Assembly (NCBI RefSeq): GCF_900129755.1
Contig: NZ_FQWT01000001.1
Coordinates: forward strand, 744,001 to 808,000
Origin: Chryseobacterium oranimense
Lineage (GTDB): Bacteria > Bacteroidota > Bacteroidia > Flavobacteriales > Weeksellaceae
Length of the DNA stretch: 64,000 nt
Reading direction: 5' to 3'
Shown: positions 54,272-64,000 of the stretch, one piece after another
How positions within the stretch are numbered: position 1 is the stretch's first letter
Layout: every line of letters starts with the position of its first letter
Translations under genes and position numbers: made by a program
Notes under the pieces: model-generated
Told to the model about the DNA's origin: nothing
Databases searched by the model: none
Seen by the model: the letters and a program-made list of their open reading frames with translations, nothing else

Positions 54272-57200
54272 ATGAGAATCGATTTACACAAACTTCCTAG
54301 TAAGAAGTCGTGTCTCTTTGTGCTTTTCTTTACCTGTATGCTTGTATTCGCAAGTTTTGATAAAGATGATAGGCAAAAGGTACGCATGCTTAAACAGGAT
54401 TTAATGACTAAATTAAATCTTGGTAACAAACCATCTTCTACGGATGCAAAAGATCCGCCAGAGGAAAAAGCAGAACATTCGCTTTCCCAACCACTAAATC
54501 AAAATTGGGAAAAGCCATCAACAGAAATTTTTGAAAGCAATAAAGTAACTGATGAAAACATCGACCGAAATTCAGTTATTGATGCTTTTGATGCTGACGA
54601 AAATCAGGGAACTATCGGAACTTTCTCTGAAAAAGAGACAGATAATATTTCTGATAATTTCTTTAACATTCAGATAGAAGGGAAAATTGACAGATCAAAA
54701 ACTGCATTTTTGGAGTATGATCTTTTTGGCCTTGATGATTATAAATCTGTATCAAGATCTATCAATCATGATATTGCTATAGGCGGAGAAGTTATTCGAC
54801 CTAATGCGGATTGGAGCCACCAGAAAGAGGAATTCAATATTGATCTTTTAAAAAGTGGCAATAATACTATATTATTTACCCCACCATCCGCTGGCATTAA
54901 ATATAAGATCAAGAATTTAAGGATAGTGTTTTCTTCTGATCCTGATTTATCTGATGATCTAAAAATCAGCAGCATACTTTCTTCAAATAAACTTTATGTC
55001 CGAGGATATTCCAAGAAATCACAAAGTTTAAAAATCAATAATGAGACTGTTGAGAATAACGGAAAGGAATTTGAGAAACTAATTGATCTCTCAGAACAGG
55101 ACAATCGAAATGGAACATATACCGTTCATCATGGAAATCAAATCAGGACACTTAAAATTCCGGAAGCTGTAAAATCTTTCAAGATAGTCGGCAGGGATAA
55201 TTACACTCCTAAAACACTGGAAATTTTAAATGGGCAAACTTATGATTTAAGTTATGAGCACTTAAATGTCAATGTTGAGAAAGGAACCTCGGAATCTGCA
55301 CTGATAAAACTGCAGAAACTACGTGATAAGGATTTTCCTTCAACAACTCAGGGAATTAAAAATGTTACGCCCAATAATTCGGCATATAGAATATCCCTTG
55401 AATCTGGAAGCTTAAGTAAAAAGCTTAAAGTTTCAATGCCTTATGATGAAAGGAAATTAGGGCAAACTTCTCCTAAAGATATTCGAATTTTTTACTTTGA
55501 TTATAGTAATAAACAATGGAAAATTGAACCATCAGCCGTTGTTGACGAAAAGTTAAAACTTGTCGTTTTCAATGCGGGACAGGATAATGATTATATAAAT
55601 GGTATAATCTCCGTACCCGAATCACCAACAATCAATTCTTTTGCGCCAACTTCTATCAGTGGATTGAAATCTGCTGATCCGACTTCAGGCGTACAGCTGA
55701 TGGCACCGCCAACAGCAAATCAGAAAGGTGATGCTGCCATTTCCTATCCAATTCAAATTCCGGCAGGAACCAATGGAATGCAGCCGCAATTGAACATTAC
55801 CTATAACAGTAGCAAAGGAAATGGCTGGATGGGTGAAGGTTGGGATATTACTGGAATTTCAGGTATCACATTGGATACACGTTGGGGTACTCCAACATTT
55901 GATCCAAGCTATGAATCTGAGATTTACCTCTTGGATGGTGAAATGTTAATCTATGAAGGCGACTACCTTCCTCACAGGCATCTTAATGCTCAGGGAAGTA
56001 TGGATATAACAAGACAGCCTAGAAGTTCCGGAAAAAAGAACTTCTATCTGAGAAAAAATAACAACTTCACAAAGATTGAAAGATATGGTTCCTCACCGAC
56101 AAGTTATACATGGGTAGTAACCACCACTGATGGAACTAAAAAGTATTATGGTGGAACCGAATCTACCGTTGACAATAATGCCGTTGTTCAAAAGGACAAT
56201 GGATCAATAGTCCAATGGGGAATTGTAAAAGAACTTGACGTTCATAACAATAATATAAAATATTATTATCTCAATAAGCTATTTACACAGGGAATGGTAC
56301 CGATTTCGGGAGATAATATAAATCTTGAAAAAGGAAGACAGTTCCATATTGATAAAATTGTGTATTCAGGGGTAAATGATAATGATGGACCATATCAGAT
56401 TCATTTTTCCTGTAAAGAACCCACAAGGCCGGATTATTCCATAAACACAAAAGATGGTGTAAAAAGGGTTGAAATTGAAAGACTGGACAATATATCTGTC
56501 ACGAATACCGCACAGGCTGTCAGAAATTATAGTTTTACCTATACCACAGGAAAATTCTATAAATCACTTTTAAAATCGATTTCTGGCCCTGGTGTCAATT
56601 ATCAGCTGGATTATCATGATGACACCGGCAATGCCATATTTGGCCCTGATAAATTTGTAAATGCTCCGGCACCGGATGCATTCTCAGGCGCAGTTAATTC
56701 TGCACTGACCCCTTCAAGAATCAGTGCGGATAATAATTTTGAATGGGGATGGGCATTAAGGACAGGAGCAGGGCTAGGACTTTTTATTCCACATAGATCA
56801 GGCGATAAAAATTTTATGGTTTCCGGATTTGTTGGTGAATCATATCCCGATATTAAAAGAGGACAGGAATTACTTGATTTTAATGGTGACGGGATTGTAG
56901 ATATCCTTTATAGGAAGAGAAATGGAGATAATGGGATCAAGCTTATCCCCGGATCGTGGGAAAATGGTAATCTGGTTTTCAACAAACCGGAATTAAACGT
57001 ACTGAATTTAAATAGCAATTTCACGAAAACCACAGGTAGTACATTTAATGCCGGAGCCACCGTTTTGTTCAATTGGTGGAAAATGGGCTTCGATTTCACG
57101 AAGAGCTGGTCTGAAAGCGAGTCTAAAACTCCAGTTTATCTTTTAGATGCTAATTCAGACGGTCTGCCCGATGTGGTTAAAGACGATAAAGTATGGTTCA

Positions 57201-60200
57201 ATAAAATAAACGCCAATGGGCAGCCAGAAATGGTAACAACCAGTGACATGACAGAAAACATGGTCATGAAGGGTAATGTCCCCGTCCCGTACACAGAACC
57301 CGAAGATCTTGACGACGACGAAGGTGAAGAGCCTGTTAAAGCAAAAAATGATGTCGTAAAAGTCTGGATCGCTCCAAAAGCTGGCTATGTGACTATTTAT
57401 GATCATATTTCAATTACTGACATCCAGGAAACCAAAGCACGGGCCGTCTACTCGATTGAAGTTAAGAATCCTAACGATACTTCAAAAAATGGTAGGGTTT
57501 ATTTGACCACTTTAGCAGGAGGAAACCCAAATATAGACCTCAAAATCACAAAATATGATGAATATCCAGGAACTCCTTTAGGAATCAATAATTCTTCGCG
57601 AATTCATGTAGAGTCAGGTGACAAAATCTATTTCCGTCTGCATAAGAAGACCGGTATAAACTATGAAGTAAACACCACACCTTCGGTAGAATTTGTAAAC
57701 GCTAACGGTTCGCCGATAGTTGATTCTCCTGAAGAAGAAATAGATGACTTCATGCCAAATAATCTAAAATATGAGGAAAACTTTGTTCTTAACAACCTGA
57801 CAAAGACATTGAAGTACGACTATTTTGGAACCAAGCATCTTACCATTCCAGGGTTTTCAGTACCAAAATTAAACGATAATGTTACCTTCAAAATAACCTT
57901 ATCCAAGGCAGAGGTAGTAAATCCTTGGGACGTTACCGTAATTTATGAAAAAACATATTCACAATCACTCGGAACCGTAAACATTGATCCAGTGGATATG
58001 GACTTTTTTGTACCACCACCAATACCAGGTGGATACCATTTAAAATTCTCAGTCATATCAGATTCTTACATGAACAAAGAAATTGAGTGGAAGAATATTT
58101 CGGTAACGACAGATGGTTATGTTAATATCCTTGATGTACCCGACTATCCATCTTATTATGTAAGGGATTTTAAAAAGAAATTTCATGTTGCAGATTTGGG
58201 AGCCAACCCACCACATGGAACAAACGATTACTTTATTTCTATAAACAAGAATTTTGCTTTTACTCCATCTTTGGAAGGTAACTTCATGTATGTTATAAAA
58301 AAAGGCGGACTTGTATTGGAAAAAAGATGGGTTAAATTGACCAATTCAGGTATTACTGAAACCTCTTTGAATGGTTTTCTCAATCCGATTAAGTTTTATA
58401 CTGGTGATCCTTACCAATCCGTTCAGCTCGATGATAGGATTAATATTGTTGTTTATTGCGCTACCCAAAAAGATCGTGCAGCCTATGAATCTTTAAAATC
58501 GCAATTGCAGAATCAGATATTCAATATCTATGCTGGAACGAATACGAATCTTTGGTCTTTTACGGTGGAGACAGCAATATTTACTGCTGAGTTCAATACA
58601 ATTAGTGCGGTTTATCGCAACTGGGGACAATTTATTTACAATGAGAGTAAAGATGTCAAAAAAACGAATAATTCCCTTACGCCACCTGGAGGTCCGCGTG
58701 ATATACCTACAGCTCCATCGGGCGTAACAACACCAGACTATACAATCAACACAGATACACCAAAAGATTCTTATGGAGCATTGATCAATAATGAATTCCT
58801 TGATTCGCCATTCGGGATGTTCAATTATAACTTTTCTTCTTGCTCTGGAATAACTAATCAGGACCAGTACGGAGAGTGTGTCGGTGATATTATTCAGGCA
58901 GATTTCCAGAATATAGCAAACACAAACATTCTTGCAGGCTTTAATCCAATTGTTCCAATGAATACCTATTACACAAAAGGTGATAATGGAATCGTGGAGA
59001 AATGGATAAATAATGGTTTTACTGAACAGTTCTCAAAGGCAAGGTCTTTCAGGGATGAAGAATCTATGGCTCCGTTTTTTGTAGACGATGATCCAGATGA
59101 GCAGGATATCGAAGTGCAGGGAAATCCCAACACCGCCATGTACGCAATAGAGAAGAAACAAAAAAGCAAGGCCAAAACTACTAATTGGGGGATCGGCATT
59201 CCTGTTATTTCACATTCAACTTCTGAGCTAAGAGGATATGGAAACATCAATACGCAGGATTTCTTTGATGTAAACGGTGATGGTTATCCTGATATGTTAT
59301 ATAGAACAGAATCCCAATTAACAAATGCATTGGGAGGTCTTAGAAGTGCACAGGGGAGAAATCTAGAAAATAACCCTGACTCGGTTATTTCAAATAACGA
59401 TAGTTTTCAGAAAACAAATACAATTGCATTCAATGTTTCTGCGGTGAAAACTGTCGGTAGAAATACCTCAAATTCTAATTCCGATTCTAAACCTGATACC
59501 TCAGCAGCATGGTCAGGAGGTGTTGGAGTCTCTGATTATCCTGATTCCTATGACAGAGGTGTAAAATATTGGATCGACATTAATGGGGATGGTTTGGTAG
59601 ATAGAGTTGAATTAAACGATGGCCAGGTCAGATATAAACTCAACTATGGCAACGGACTTGTTAATAATCCTTTTGAAGACTATCCAAATTTAAAAACCTA
59701 TGAATCCAAGCCTGTTGGCTCAACTTCTGTTAGCATAGGAGACGGTCTTTCAGGAATGATTTCTCAAACCGCTACTTTCAGTTCTGGTTGGGGTATCTCA
59801 GGTAATTTAACTGGATCTTCATCTACCGGAAGTTCAAAACTTATGTTCCAGGATATTAATGGAGATGGAATGATTGATCTAATTTCAATGGATAATGATG
59901 GAAATACTTCTGTATCCTACAACATGGGTAATAAGTTCGCTCCGGCGCAGGGTCTTTCAAAACAAGGGGGTATAGTTAATTTCGGGAAGGACAGTCGAAC
60001 ATATAATGGGGCACTTACCTTAAATGGTGGATTCTATATCAATGTTCCAATTGTTTGGCTATTTGGAATTACCATTCTCTATTTCCGTGCGGGGGCAGAT
60101 ATGAGCGCGAATATTGGCGTTTCAATGTCTGAAATTGAAAAAGGATTAAGAGACGTAAACGGTGATGGATTCCCAGACTTGGTAATCAACAATGGTAGCG

Positions 60201-63200
60201 GCTTACAGGTAAATTATTCGAGAATTGGAAGAACAAATAAGTTATCCAAAGTTACAGAAAAGTCTACCAATGGTACATTTACCATCGACTATGCTTATAC
60301 AGATCCATCCTACAATGATCCTCATTCGAAGTTGGTCATGAAGGAAGTAAAGATTCTCAATCCAAATGTTGATTCTGACGGATATACAACATCAACCGAT
60401 AAAAATATCGTAACAAGATTTGACTATCAGAATCCTAAATACGACAGAAGGGAGCGAACAAGCTACGGATTTGAAAAAGTGATCACTGAGGATATGAACG
60501 GTACGAATGTCTACCGTAGAGGTGTGGAGACTTTTTATAATTCCAATTATTACAATAATGGAATCCCTAAAAAAAGTGAGATATACAGCGGAGGAACTAC
60601 ATTAAAAGCAACTTCGGAAAATAATTACAAATTATATAAATACAACAGTAGTTATACTCAACTTGAAGAAATTCCTTCTTCTCAATTTGAAACTTATGAT
60701 ACTGGTGGAACGCAGGGAAATAGAATCGCGATTGTATTACCTTCCGGAACTTCCAACACGACATTTGAAAATGGGGGGTCTATAACCACGAGCTCCACTA
60801 TGACCTACAATGTCAAAGGTCAGATAATCGGATATCGCTATAACAGCAACGTCGCCGCCGGAAGTTTTTATTCCTCGATTGGATATCATGACATACCATC
60901 CTTAACTGCGAAAAATATATTGAATATACCTTCGGAAATTAAGGTCTTTAATAGTTCGAATATTTTAATTCGCCAACGAAGTTCAGAGGTTGATACGAAT
61001 TATGGCGATCTGACAAAAATTAAGGTGAGTCTTACTTCAAGTCAAACCGCAGATACAGAACTTACATATGATTCCTTTGGAAATGTAAAAACGGTGAAAG
61101 ACCCCGTTGACTATCTCCTTACTTACGAGTATGATCCAACAGGAAAATATGTGACAAAAGTAACTGATAGTTTTGGCGTATTTTCATCTGCAACTTATGA
61201 TTCAAGATGGGATACCATATTGGAATCCATAGATGCTACTGGTAATAAAATAACTTATGAATATGATAATTATGGTAGGTTAACTAATATTCTAGCACCA
61301 AAGGAAATAGGTGTTTCGCCTTATACGGTAAAATATTCCTATTTTCTGACACCTTATTCAACCACAGGTACGCAGATAAACCTATACGGCGCAACTACGC
61401 AGAACTATGATCCTGACAATCCAACAAATCCAATTGAAACTATTTCATTAGCGGATTTTACGGGAAAAACTGTACAGGTGAAGAAGGACATTTTTATTGC
61501 AAATGCTGAGAAAATATCGGTTTCTGGAATGACATCATATGATGTTTTAGGTAGACCAATTAGACAGTATCATCCTACAATGGAGGCAAAAGATGCTGTT
61601 CTGAACAAAAAACTCAAATTAACCCTTTCTCCTTATTCCAGTTCTATTCAATATGACAATCTTGATAGGCCAATTATTGAAATTGATGAAGATGGAAATG
61701 TGACAGATACCTCATATAGTATTGAAGGTACTTCCATGAAAAAAACTGTAAGTCAATTACAGAATCCGGGCAGTACAATGAAATCTGAAACATTATCAAA
61801 TGCGGAAGGAAGAACAGTAATTGCTAAAAACTATCTGGGAACTTCAATTTTAGTTTCCCAGTACACGTATGATATTGTTGGACAGCTTCTCTCGTTAAAA
61901 GATCCTGAAAATATTGAGTTTAAATACGATTATGATTTAGGTGGAAGAAGAACTTCAGAAAAGCATCCTGATCATGGAACGACAAGGTTCACATATGACA
62001 AGGCAGGTAAAATGACGACAAGGTTATCTCCAAATCTTGGCCAATCCAGTGCGATCTCCTATAAATACAATAAAAATAGGTTGATGGAAATAACTTACCC
62101 TAATCTTCCTAATGGAGCCACTAATCCTAATAATGTCAGATATACCTATGGTATCGCTGGAACAGCAACTGGAAGGTTAGCTTCAAAAATTGACGGTACG
62201 GGGCAGACTAAATATACTTACGGAACATTGGGTGAAATAGTATCTGAAAATAGAAAAATTACTGGATACAACATTCCGACAATGAATTTTATTACTAACT
62301 ATGAGTATGATAGCTGGAACCGTATTAAAACAATAACCTATCCTGATGGAGAAATCGTAAAGTACAAGTATGATTTAGGCGGAAATTTAAAATCCATAAA
62401 AAGCCAGCAGAATGGGGATTACGTAAAAGATATTCAATATGATGAATATGAGCAGCGAACCAAGATCCTAAATGGAAATGATACCTATTCACTGTTTACT
62501 TACGAACCAAAAACCAGATATCTTGCTTCTCATACGCTTACTAAGGATAATTACACAACCTATCTTGCTAATAGCTATAAATATGACTTTGCGGGGAATG
62601 TAGTTTCTAATATCAATAGCAGTATTTTAACACCTAACCAATTAGGGGGAAGTTACCAGCTTCTATATGGATATGATAGCTTGAACAGGCTTACACATGC
62701 GGTAGGGGCAATGCTAAAAGATATAAAAGAAGATCCTAATAACCCTTCTAATGTTGGAGCAAGTTATGAGACAACCCTAACTTACACTACTGGAAATGGC
62801 TTTAAAGGAAAAAACCAGACCCATGTGGTAAGCGGTATAACAAATCCTTTAAATACTTACAATAATAGTTACAAGTACGTCAAAGGAACCCATATGGTCA
62901 CTTCTGTTACCGATTTGAACAATGGGTTTGTAGAAAGTTTCAAATATGACCTGAACGGTAATCCAATAGATCTAAATTCACCAAATGGCACTGTCTCGAT
63001 GGCGTGGGATGAAGAGGACAATATGAAAGCCTACTTTAAAAAGGCTGATGGTATATTCCAGTATTATTCCTATGACAATAAAGGCGACAGAACTATTAAG
63101 TATAATTTACAGGAAGGTCCTAAATTATATCAGAATGGGTCACTCGTTGATGGCACAATGCAGCTGTATGGATACAAAGTCTATCCGAACTCCTATGTTG

Positions 63201-64000
63201 TGGTAAGCTCAGATAATACTTATACAAAACATTATTATGCCGGAACACAAAGGATCGCAAGCCGATTGGCAGACAATCCAGGTCTTTTTAACAGAGTAGC
63301 AGTAAACCAAAATGTCAACGATGATAAGGACAGTGTGCCTGACGTTGAAACTGAATTTAAAGCTTACTCAGAAAAAATGGGTGTAGATATTACAAAACTG
63401 GAAACTGAATTTGCTAAAAACAGTTCACAGGCAGGACTATATTATTTACACAGTGATCATTTATCGACAGCAAATTTTGTCACAGATGCAAATGCCGTAG
63501 CAACACAATTTTTCCTAAATTTACCTTTTGGTGAAACGTTCATTGAACAGCAGGTTCCTGGAGTCTATGAAAATCCATACAAGTTCAATGCAAAAGAACT
63601 GGATAGTGAAAGTGGCCTATATTATTATGGTGCAAGATACTATAATCCAAGACTGAGCATCTGGTATGGCGTAGATCCACTAGCTATCCATAATCCGGTT
63701 ATGGAGCACCAATTTTATGGGAATGGTCAACATAATTCAGGATTCTATTTCATAGGTAATTTAAACCCATATATTTATACCTATCAAAATCCTGTACGAT
63801 ACACTGATCCAAATGGAAAACAGGTTGATACTGTTATTGATGGTCTCAAAAAGATGTGGAATGGGATCAATCCTTGGAAAGCCGTTGAAGGTAGTAAAGA
63901 TGGTCCTAGGGTTCGCTCAGGCGAGGAAAGATTTCAGGAGTTTAGAACAGGAACTATACAGGCTGCTAAAGGAGCGGCAACGGCTGAAGTTGGGCATGTT
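54272..64000 (+). CDS. Giant SpvB/RHS toxin-like protein (runs off right edge)
   Basis: The frame is open from ATG 54272 to the window end, at least 3243 residues. A signal peptide-like start (CLFVLFFTCMLVFAS) precedes a long low-complexity region. An SpvB domain begins near residue 470 (SGVQLMAPPTANQKGDAAIS, then YNSSKGNGWMGEGWDI). FG-GAP/VCBS-type calcium motifs follow, as D-x-NGDG-x-x-D near 870, 1667, 1770, 1863 and 1961. A TcdB-like middle and YD/RHS repeats occupy about 2000-2950. The RHS core ends with GLYYYGARYYNP and VDPL near 3115-3137, then YTDPNGKQ. The C-terminal toxin part would start near 3190 and lies mostly outside. This is a TcB-TcC-type fusion; RHS shells enclose and release a toxic tip. 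The frame was checked at several motifs. Confidence 0.9.
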   Translation, partial: MRIDLHKLPSKKSCLFVLFFTCMLVFASFDKDDRQKVRMLKQDLMTKLNLGNKPSSTDAKDPPEEKAEHSLSQPLNQNWEKPSTEIFESNKVTDENIDRNSVIDAFDADENQGTIGTFSEKETDNISDNFFNIQIEGKIDRSKTAFLEYDLFGLDDYKSVSRSINHDIAIGGEVIRPNADWSHQKEEFNIDLLKSGNNTILFTPPSAGIKYKIKNLRIVFSSDPDLSDDLKISSILSSNKLYVRGYSKKSQSLKINNETVENNGKEFEKLIDLSEQDNRNGTYTVHHGNQIRTLKIPEAVKSFKIVGRDNYTPKTLEILNGQTYDLSYEHLNVNVEKGTSESALIKLQKLRDKDFPSTTQGIKNVTPNNSAYRISLESGSLSKKLKVSMPYDERKLGQTSPKDIRIFYFDYSNKQWKIEPSAVVDEKLKLVVFNAGQDNDYINGIISVPESPTINSFAPTSISGLKSADPTSGVQLMAPPTANQKGDAAISYPIQIPAGTNGMQPQLNITYNSSKGNGWMGEGWDITGISGITLDTRWGTPTFDPSYESEIYLLDGEMLIYEGDYLPHRHLNAQGSMDITRQPRSSGKKNFYLRKNNNFTKIERYGSSPTSYTWVVTTTDGTKKYYGGTESTVDNNAVVQKDNGSIVQWGIVKELDVHNNNIKYYYLNKLFTQGMVPISGDNINLEKGRQFHIDKIVYSGVNDNDGPYQIHFSCKEPTRPDYSINTKDGVKRVEIERLDNISVTNTAQAVRNYSFTYTTGKFYKSLLKSISGPGVNYQLDYHDDTGNAIFGPDKFVNAPAPDAFSGAVNSALTPSRISADNNFEWGWALRTGAGLGLFIPHRSGDKNFMVSGFVGESYPDIKRGQELLDFNGDGIVDILYRKRNGDNGIKLIPGSWENGNLVFNKPELNVLNLNSNFTKTTGSTFNAGATVLFNWWKMGFDFTKSWSESESKTPVYLLDANSDGLPDVVKDDKVWFNKINANGQPEMVTTSDMTENMVMKGNVPVPYTEPEDLDDDEGEEPVKAKNDVVKVWIAPKAGYVTIYDHISITDIQETKARAVYSIEVKNPNDTSKNGRVYLTTLAGGNPNIDLKITKYDEYPGTPLGINNSSRIHVESGDKIYFRLHKKTGINYEVNTTPSVEFVNANGSPIVDSPEEEIDDFMPNNLKYEENFVLNNLTKTLKYDYFGTKHLTIPGFSVPKLNDNVTFKITLSKAEVVNPWDVTVIYEKTYSQSLGTVNIDPVDMDFFVPPPIPGGYHLKFSVISDSYMNKEIEWKNISVTTDGYVNILDVPDYPSYYVRDFKKKFHVADLGANPPHGTNDYFISINKNFAFTPSLEGNFMYVIKKGGLVLEKRWVKLTNSGITETSLNGFLNPIKFYTGDPYQSVQLDDRINIVVYCATQKDRAAYESLKSQLQNQIFNIYAGTNTNLWSFTVETAIFTAEFNTISAVYRNWGQFIYNESKDVKKTNNSLTPPGGPRDIPTAPSGVTTPDYTINTDTPKDSYGALINNEFLDSPFGMFNYNFSSCSGITNQDQYGECVGDIIQADFQNIANTNILAGFNPIVPMNTYYTKGDNGIVEKWINNGFTEQFSKARSFRDEESMAPFFVDDDPDEQDIEVQGNPNTAMYAIEKKQKSKAKTTNWGIGIPVISHSTSELRGYGNINTQDFFDVNGDGYPDMLYRTESQLTNALGGLRSAQGRNLENNPDSVISNNDSFQKTNTIAFNVSAVKTVGRNTSNSNSDSKPDTSAAWSGGVGVSDYPDSYDRGVKYWIDINGDGLVDRVELNDGQVRYKLNYGNGLVNNPFEDYPNLKTYESKPVGSTSVSIGDGLSGMISQTATFSSGWGISGNLTGSSSTGSSKLMFQDINGDGMIDLISMDNDGNTSVSYNMGNKFAPAQGLSKQGGIVNFGKDSRTYNGALTLNGGFYINVPIVWLFGITILYFRAGADMSANIGVSMSEIEKGLRDVNGDGFPDLVINNGSGLQVNYSRIGRTNKLSKVTEKSTNGTFTIDYAYTDPSYNDPHSKLVMKEVKILNPNVDSDGYTTSTDKNIVTRFDYQNPKYDRRERTSYGFEKVITEDMNGTNVYRRGVETFYNSNYYNNGIPKKSEIYSGGTTLKATSENNYKLYKYNSSYTQLEEIPSSQFETYDTGGTQGNRIAIVLPSGTSNTTFENGGSITTSSTMTYNVKGQIIGYRYNSNVAAGSFYSSIGYHDIPSLTAKNILNIPSEIKVFNSSNILIRQRSSEVDTNYGDLTKIKVSLTSSQTADTELTYDSFGNVKTVKDPVDYLLTYEYDPTGKYVTKVTDSFGVFSSATYDSRWDTILESIDATGNKITYEYDNYGRLTNILAPKEIGVSPYTVKYSYFLTPYSTTGTQINLYGATTQNYDPDNPTNPIETISLADFTGKTVQVKKDIFIANAEKISVSGMTSYDVLGRPIRQYHPTMEAKDAVLNKKLKLTLSPYSSSIQYDNLDRPIIEIDEDGNVTDTSYSIEGTSMKKTVSQLQNPGSTMKSETLSNAEGRTVIAKNYLGTSILVSQYTYDIVGQLLSLKDPENIEFKYDYDLGGRRTSEKHPDHGTTRFTYDKAGKMTTRLSPNLGQSSAISYKYNKNRLMEITYPNLPNGATNPNNVRYTYGIAGTATGRLASKIDGTGQTKYTYGTLGEIVSENRKITGYNIPTMNFITNYEYDSWNRIKTITYPDGEIVKYKYDLGGNLKSIKSQQNGDYVKDIQYDEYEQRTKILNGNDTYSLFTYEPKTRYLASHTLTKDNYTTYLANSYKYDFAGNVVSNINSSILTPNQLGGSYQLLYGYDSLNRLTHAVGAMLKDIKEDPNNPSNVGASYETTLTYTTGNGFKGKNQTHVVSGITNPLNTYNNSYKYVKGTHMVTSVTDLNNGFVESFKYDLNGNPIDLNSPNGTVSMAWDEEDNMKAYFKKADGIFQYYSYDNKGDRTIKYNLQEGPKLYQNGSLVDGTMQLYGYKVYPNSYVVVSSDNTYTKHYYAGTQRIASRLADNPGLFNRVAVNQNVNDDKDSVPDVETEFKAYSEKMGVDITKLETEFAKNSSQAGLYYLHSDHLSTANFVTDANAVATQFFLNLPFGETFIEQQVPGVYENPYKFNAKELDSESGLYYYGARYYNPRLSIWYGVDPLAIHNPVMEHQFYGNGQHNSGFYFIGNLNPYIYTYQNPVRYTDPNGKQVDTVIDGLKKMWNGINPWKAVEGSKDGPRVRSGEERFQEFRTGTIQAAKGAATAEVGHV

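Overview
The window looks like a chromosome segment of a flavobacterium of the Chryseobacterium/Weeksellaceae type. The DNA is AT-rich. Several genes are preceded by the Bacteroidetes-type -7 element TAnnTTTG, and Shine-Dalgarno sequences are weak. One secreted protein ends in a type IX secretion (T9SS) sorting domain, and several proteins have typical Bacteroidetes relatives (TPR-LuxR regulators, SpvB/RHS proteins). This placement is inferred from sequence style, not from a marker gene. I see no rRNA, tRNA, CRISPR array or insertion sequence.

Layout. (1) 1-9129, minus strand: a defence-type operon of a 1742-aa DEAH helicase with a DUF1998-like region and a nuclease-like tail, a SNF2-type helicase resembling DrmD, and the N-terminal part of an Eco57I-type DNA methylase that runs off the left edge. 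It is DISARM-like or Druantia-like, with unusual fusions. (2) 9323-27105, minus strand: an 18-kb, eight-gene operon for a secondary lipid. Two multidomain synthases (ER-like x2-KS-AT-ACP-ACP-KR, and KS-AT-DH-phosphopantetheinyl transferase), a free ACP and an alpha/beta hydrolase supply the chain. A double GT1 glycosyltransferase, two HxxxDG acyltransferases and a small membrane protein suggest that the product is an acylated glycolipid. (3) 27106-42369: ordinary genes including glutaminase, Hsp20, a DUF1826-like protein, a cupin, an AraC regulator, an aldo/keto reductase, a TetR regulator with dihydrolipoyl dehydrogenase, GNAT, VOC, a methyltransferase, a secreted hydrolase, a secreted tail-like protein and a TPR-HTH regulator, plus a frameshifted thioesterase and traces of a LytTR regulator. 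(4) 42370-52157: a 1.16-kb gene-free stretch, a two-gene cassette of unknown function, and on the opposite strand a four-gene operon that is AVAST type-I-like: a ParB-like protein, an MBL-fold hydrolase, a trypsin-like protease/STAND NTPase and a PD-(D/E)XK protein. (5) 52274-64000: a small protein, a T9SS-sorted secreted protein and a giant SpvB/RHS toxin-like protein of more than 3240 residues that runs off the right edge.

How parts work together. Regions 1 and 4 both look like anti-phage loci. The lipid operon carries nearly everything needed to build, release, glycosylate and acylate a fatty chain, including its own ACP-activating enzyme. A likely promoter with a perfect 12-bp-arm dyad at the predicted transcription start lies upstream of it. 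tetR and lpdA each have the same operator-like box upstream, which suggests a small regulon.
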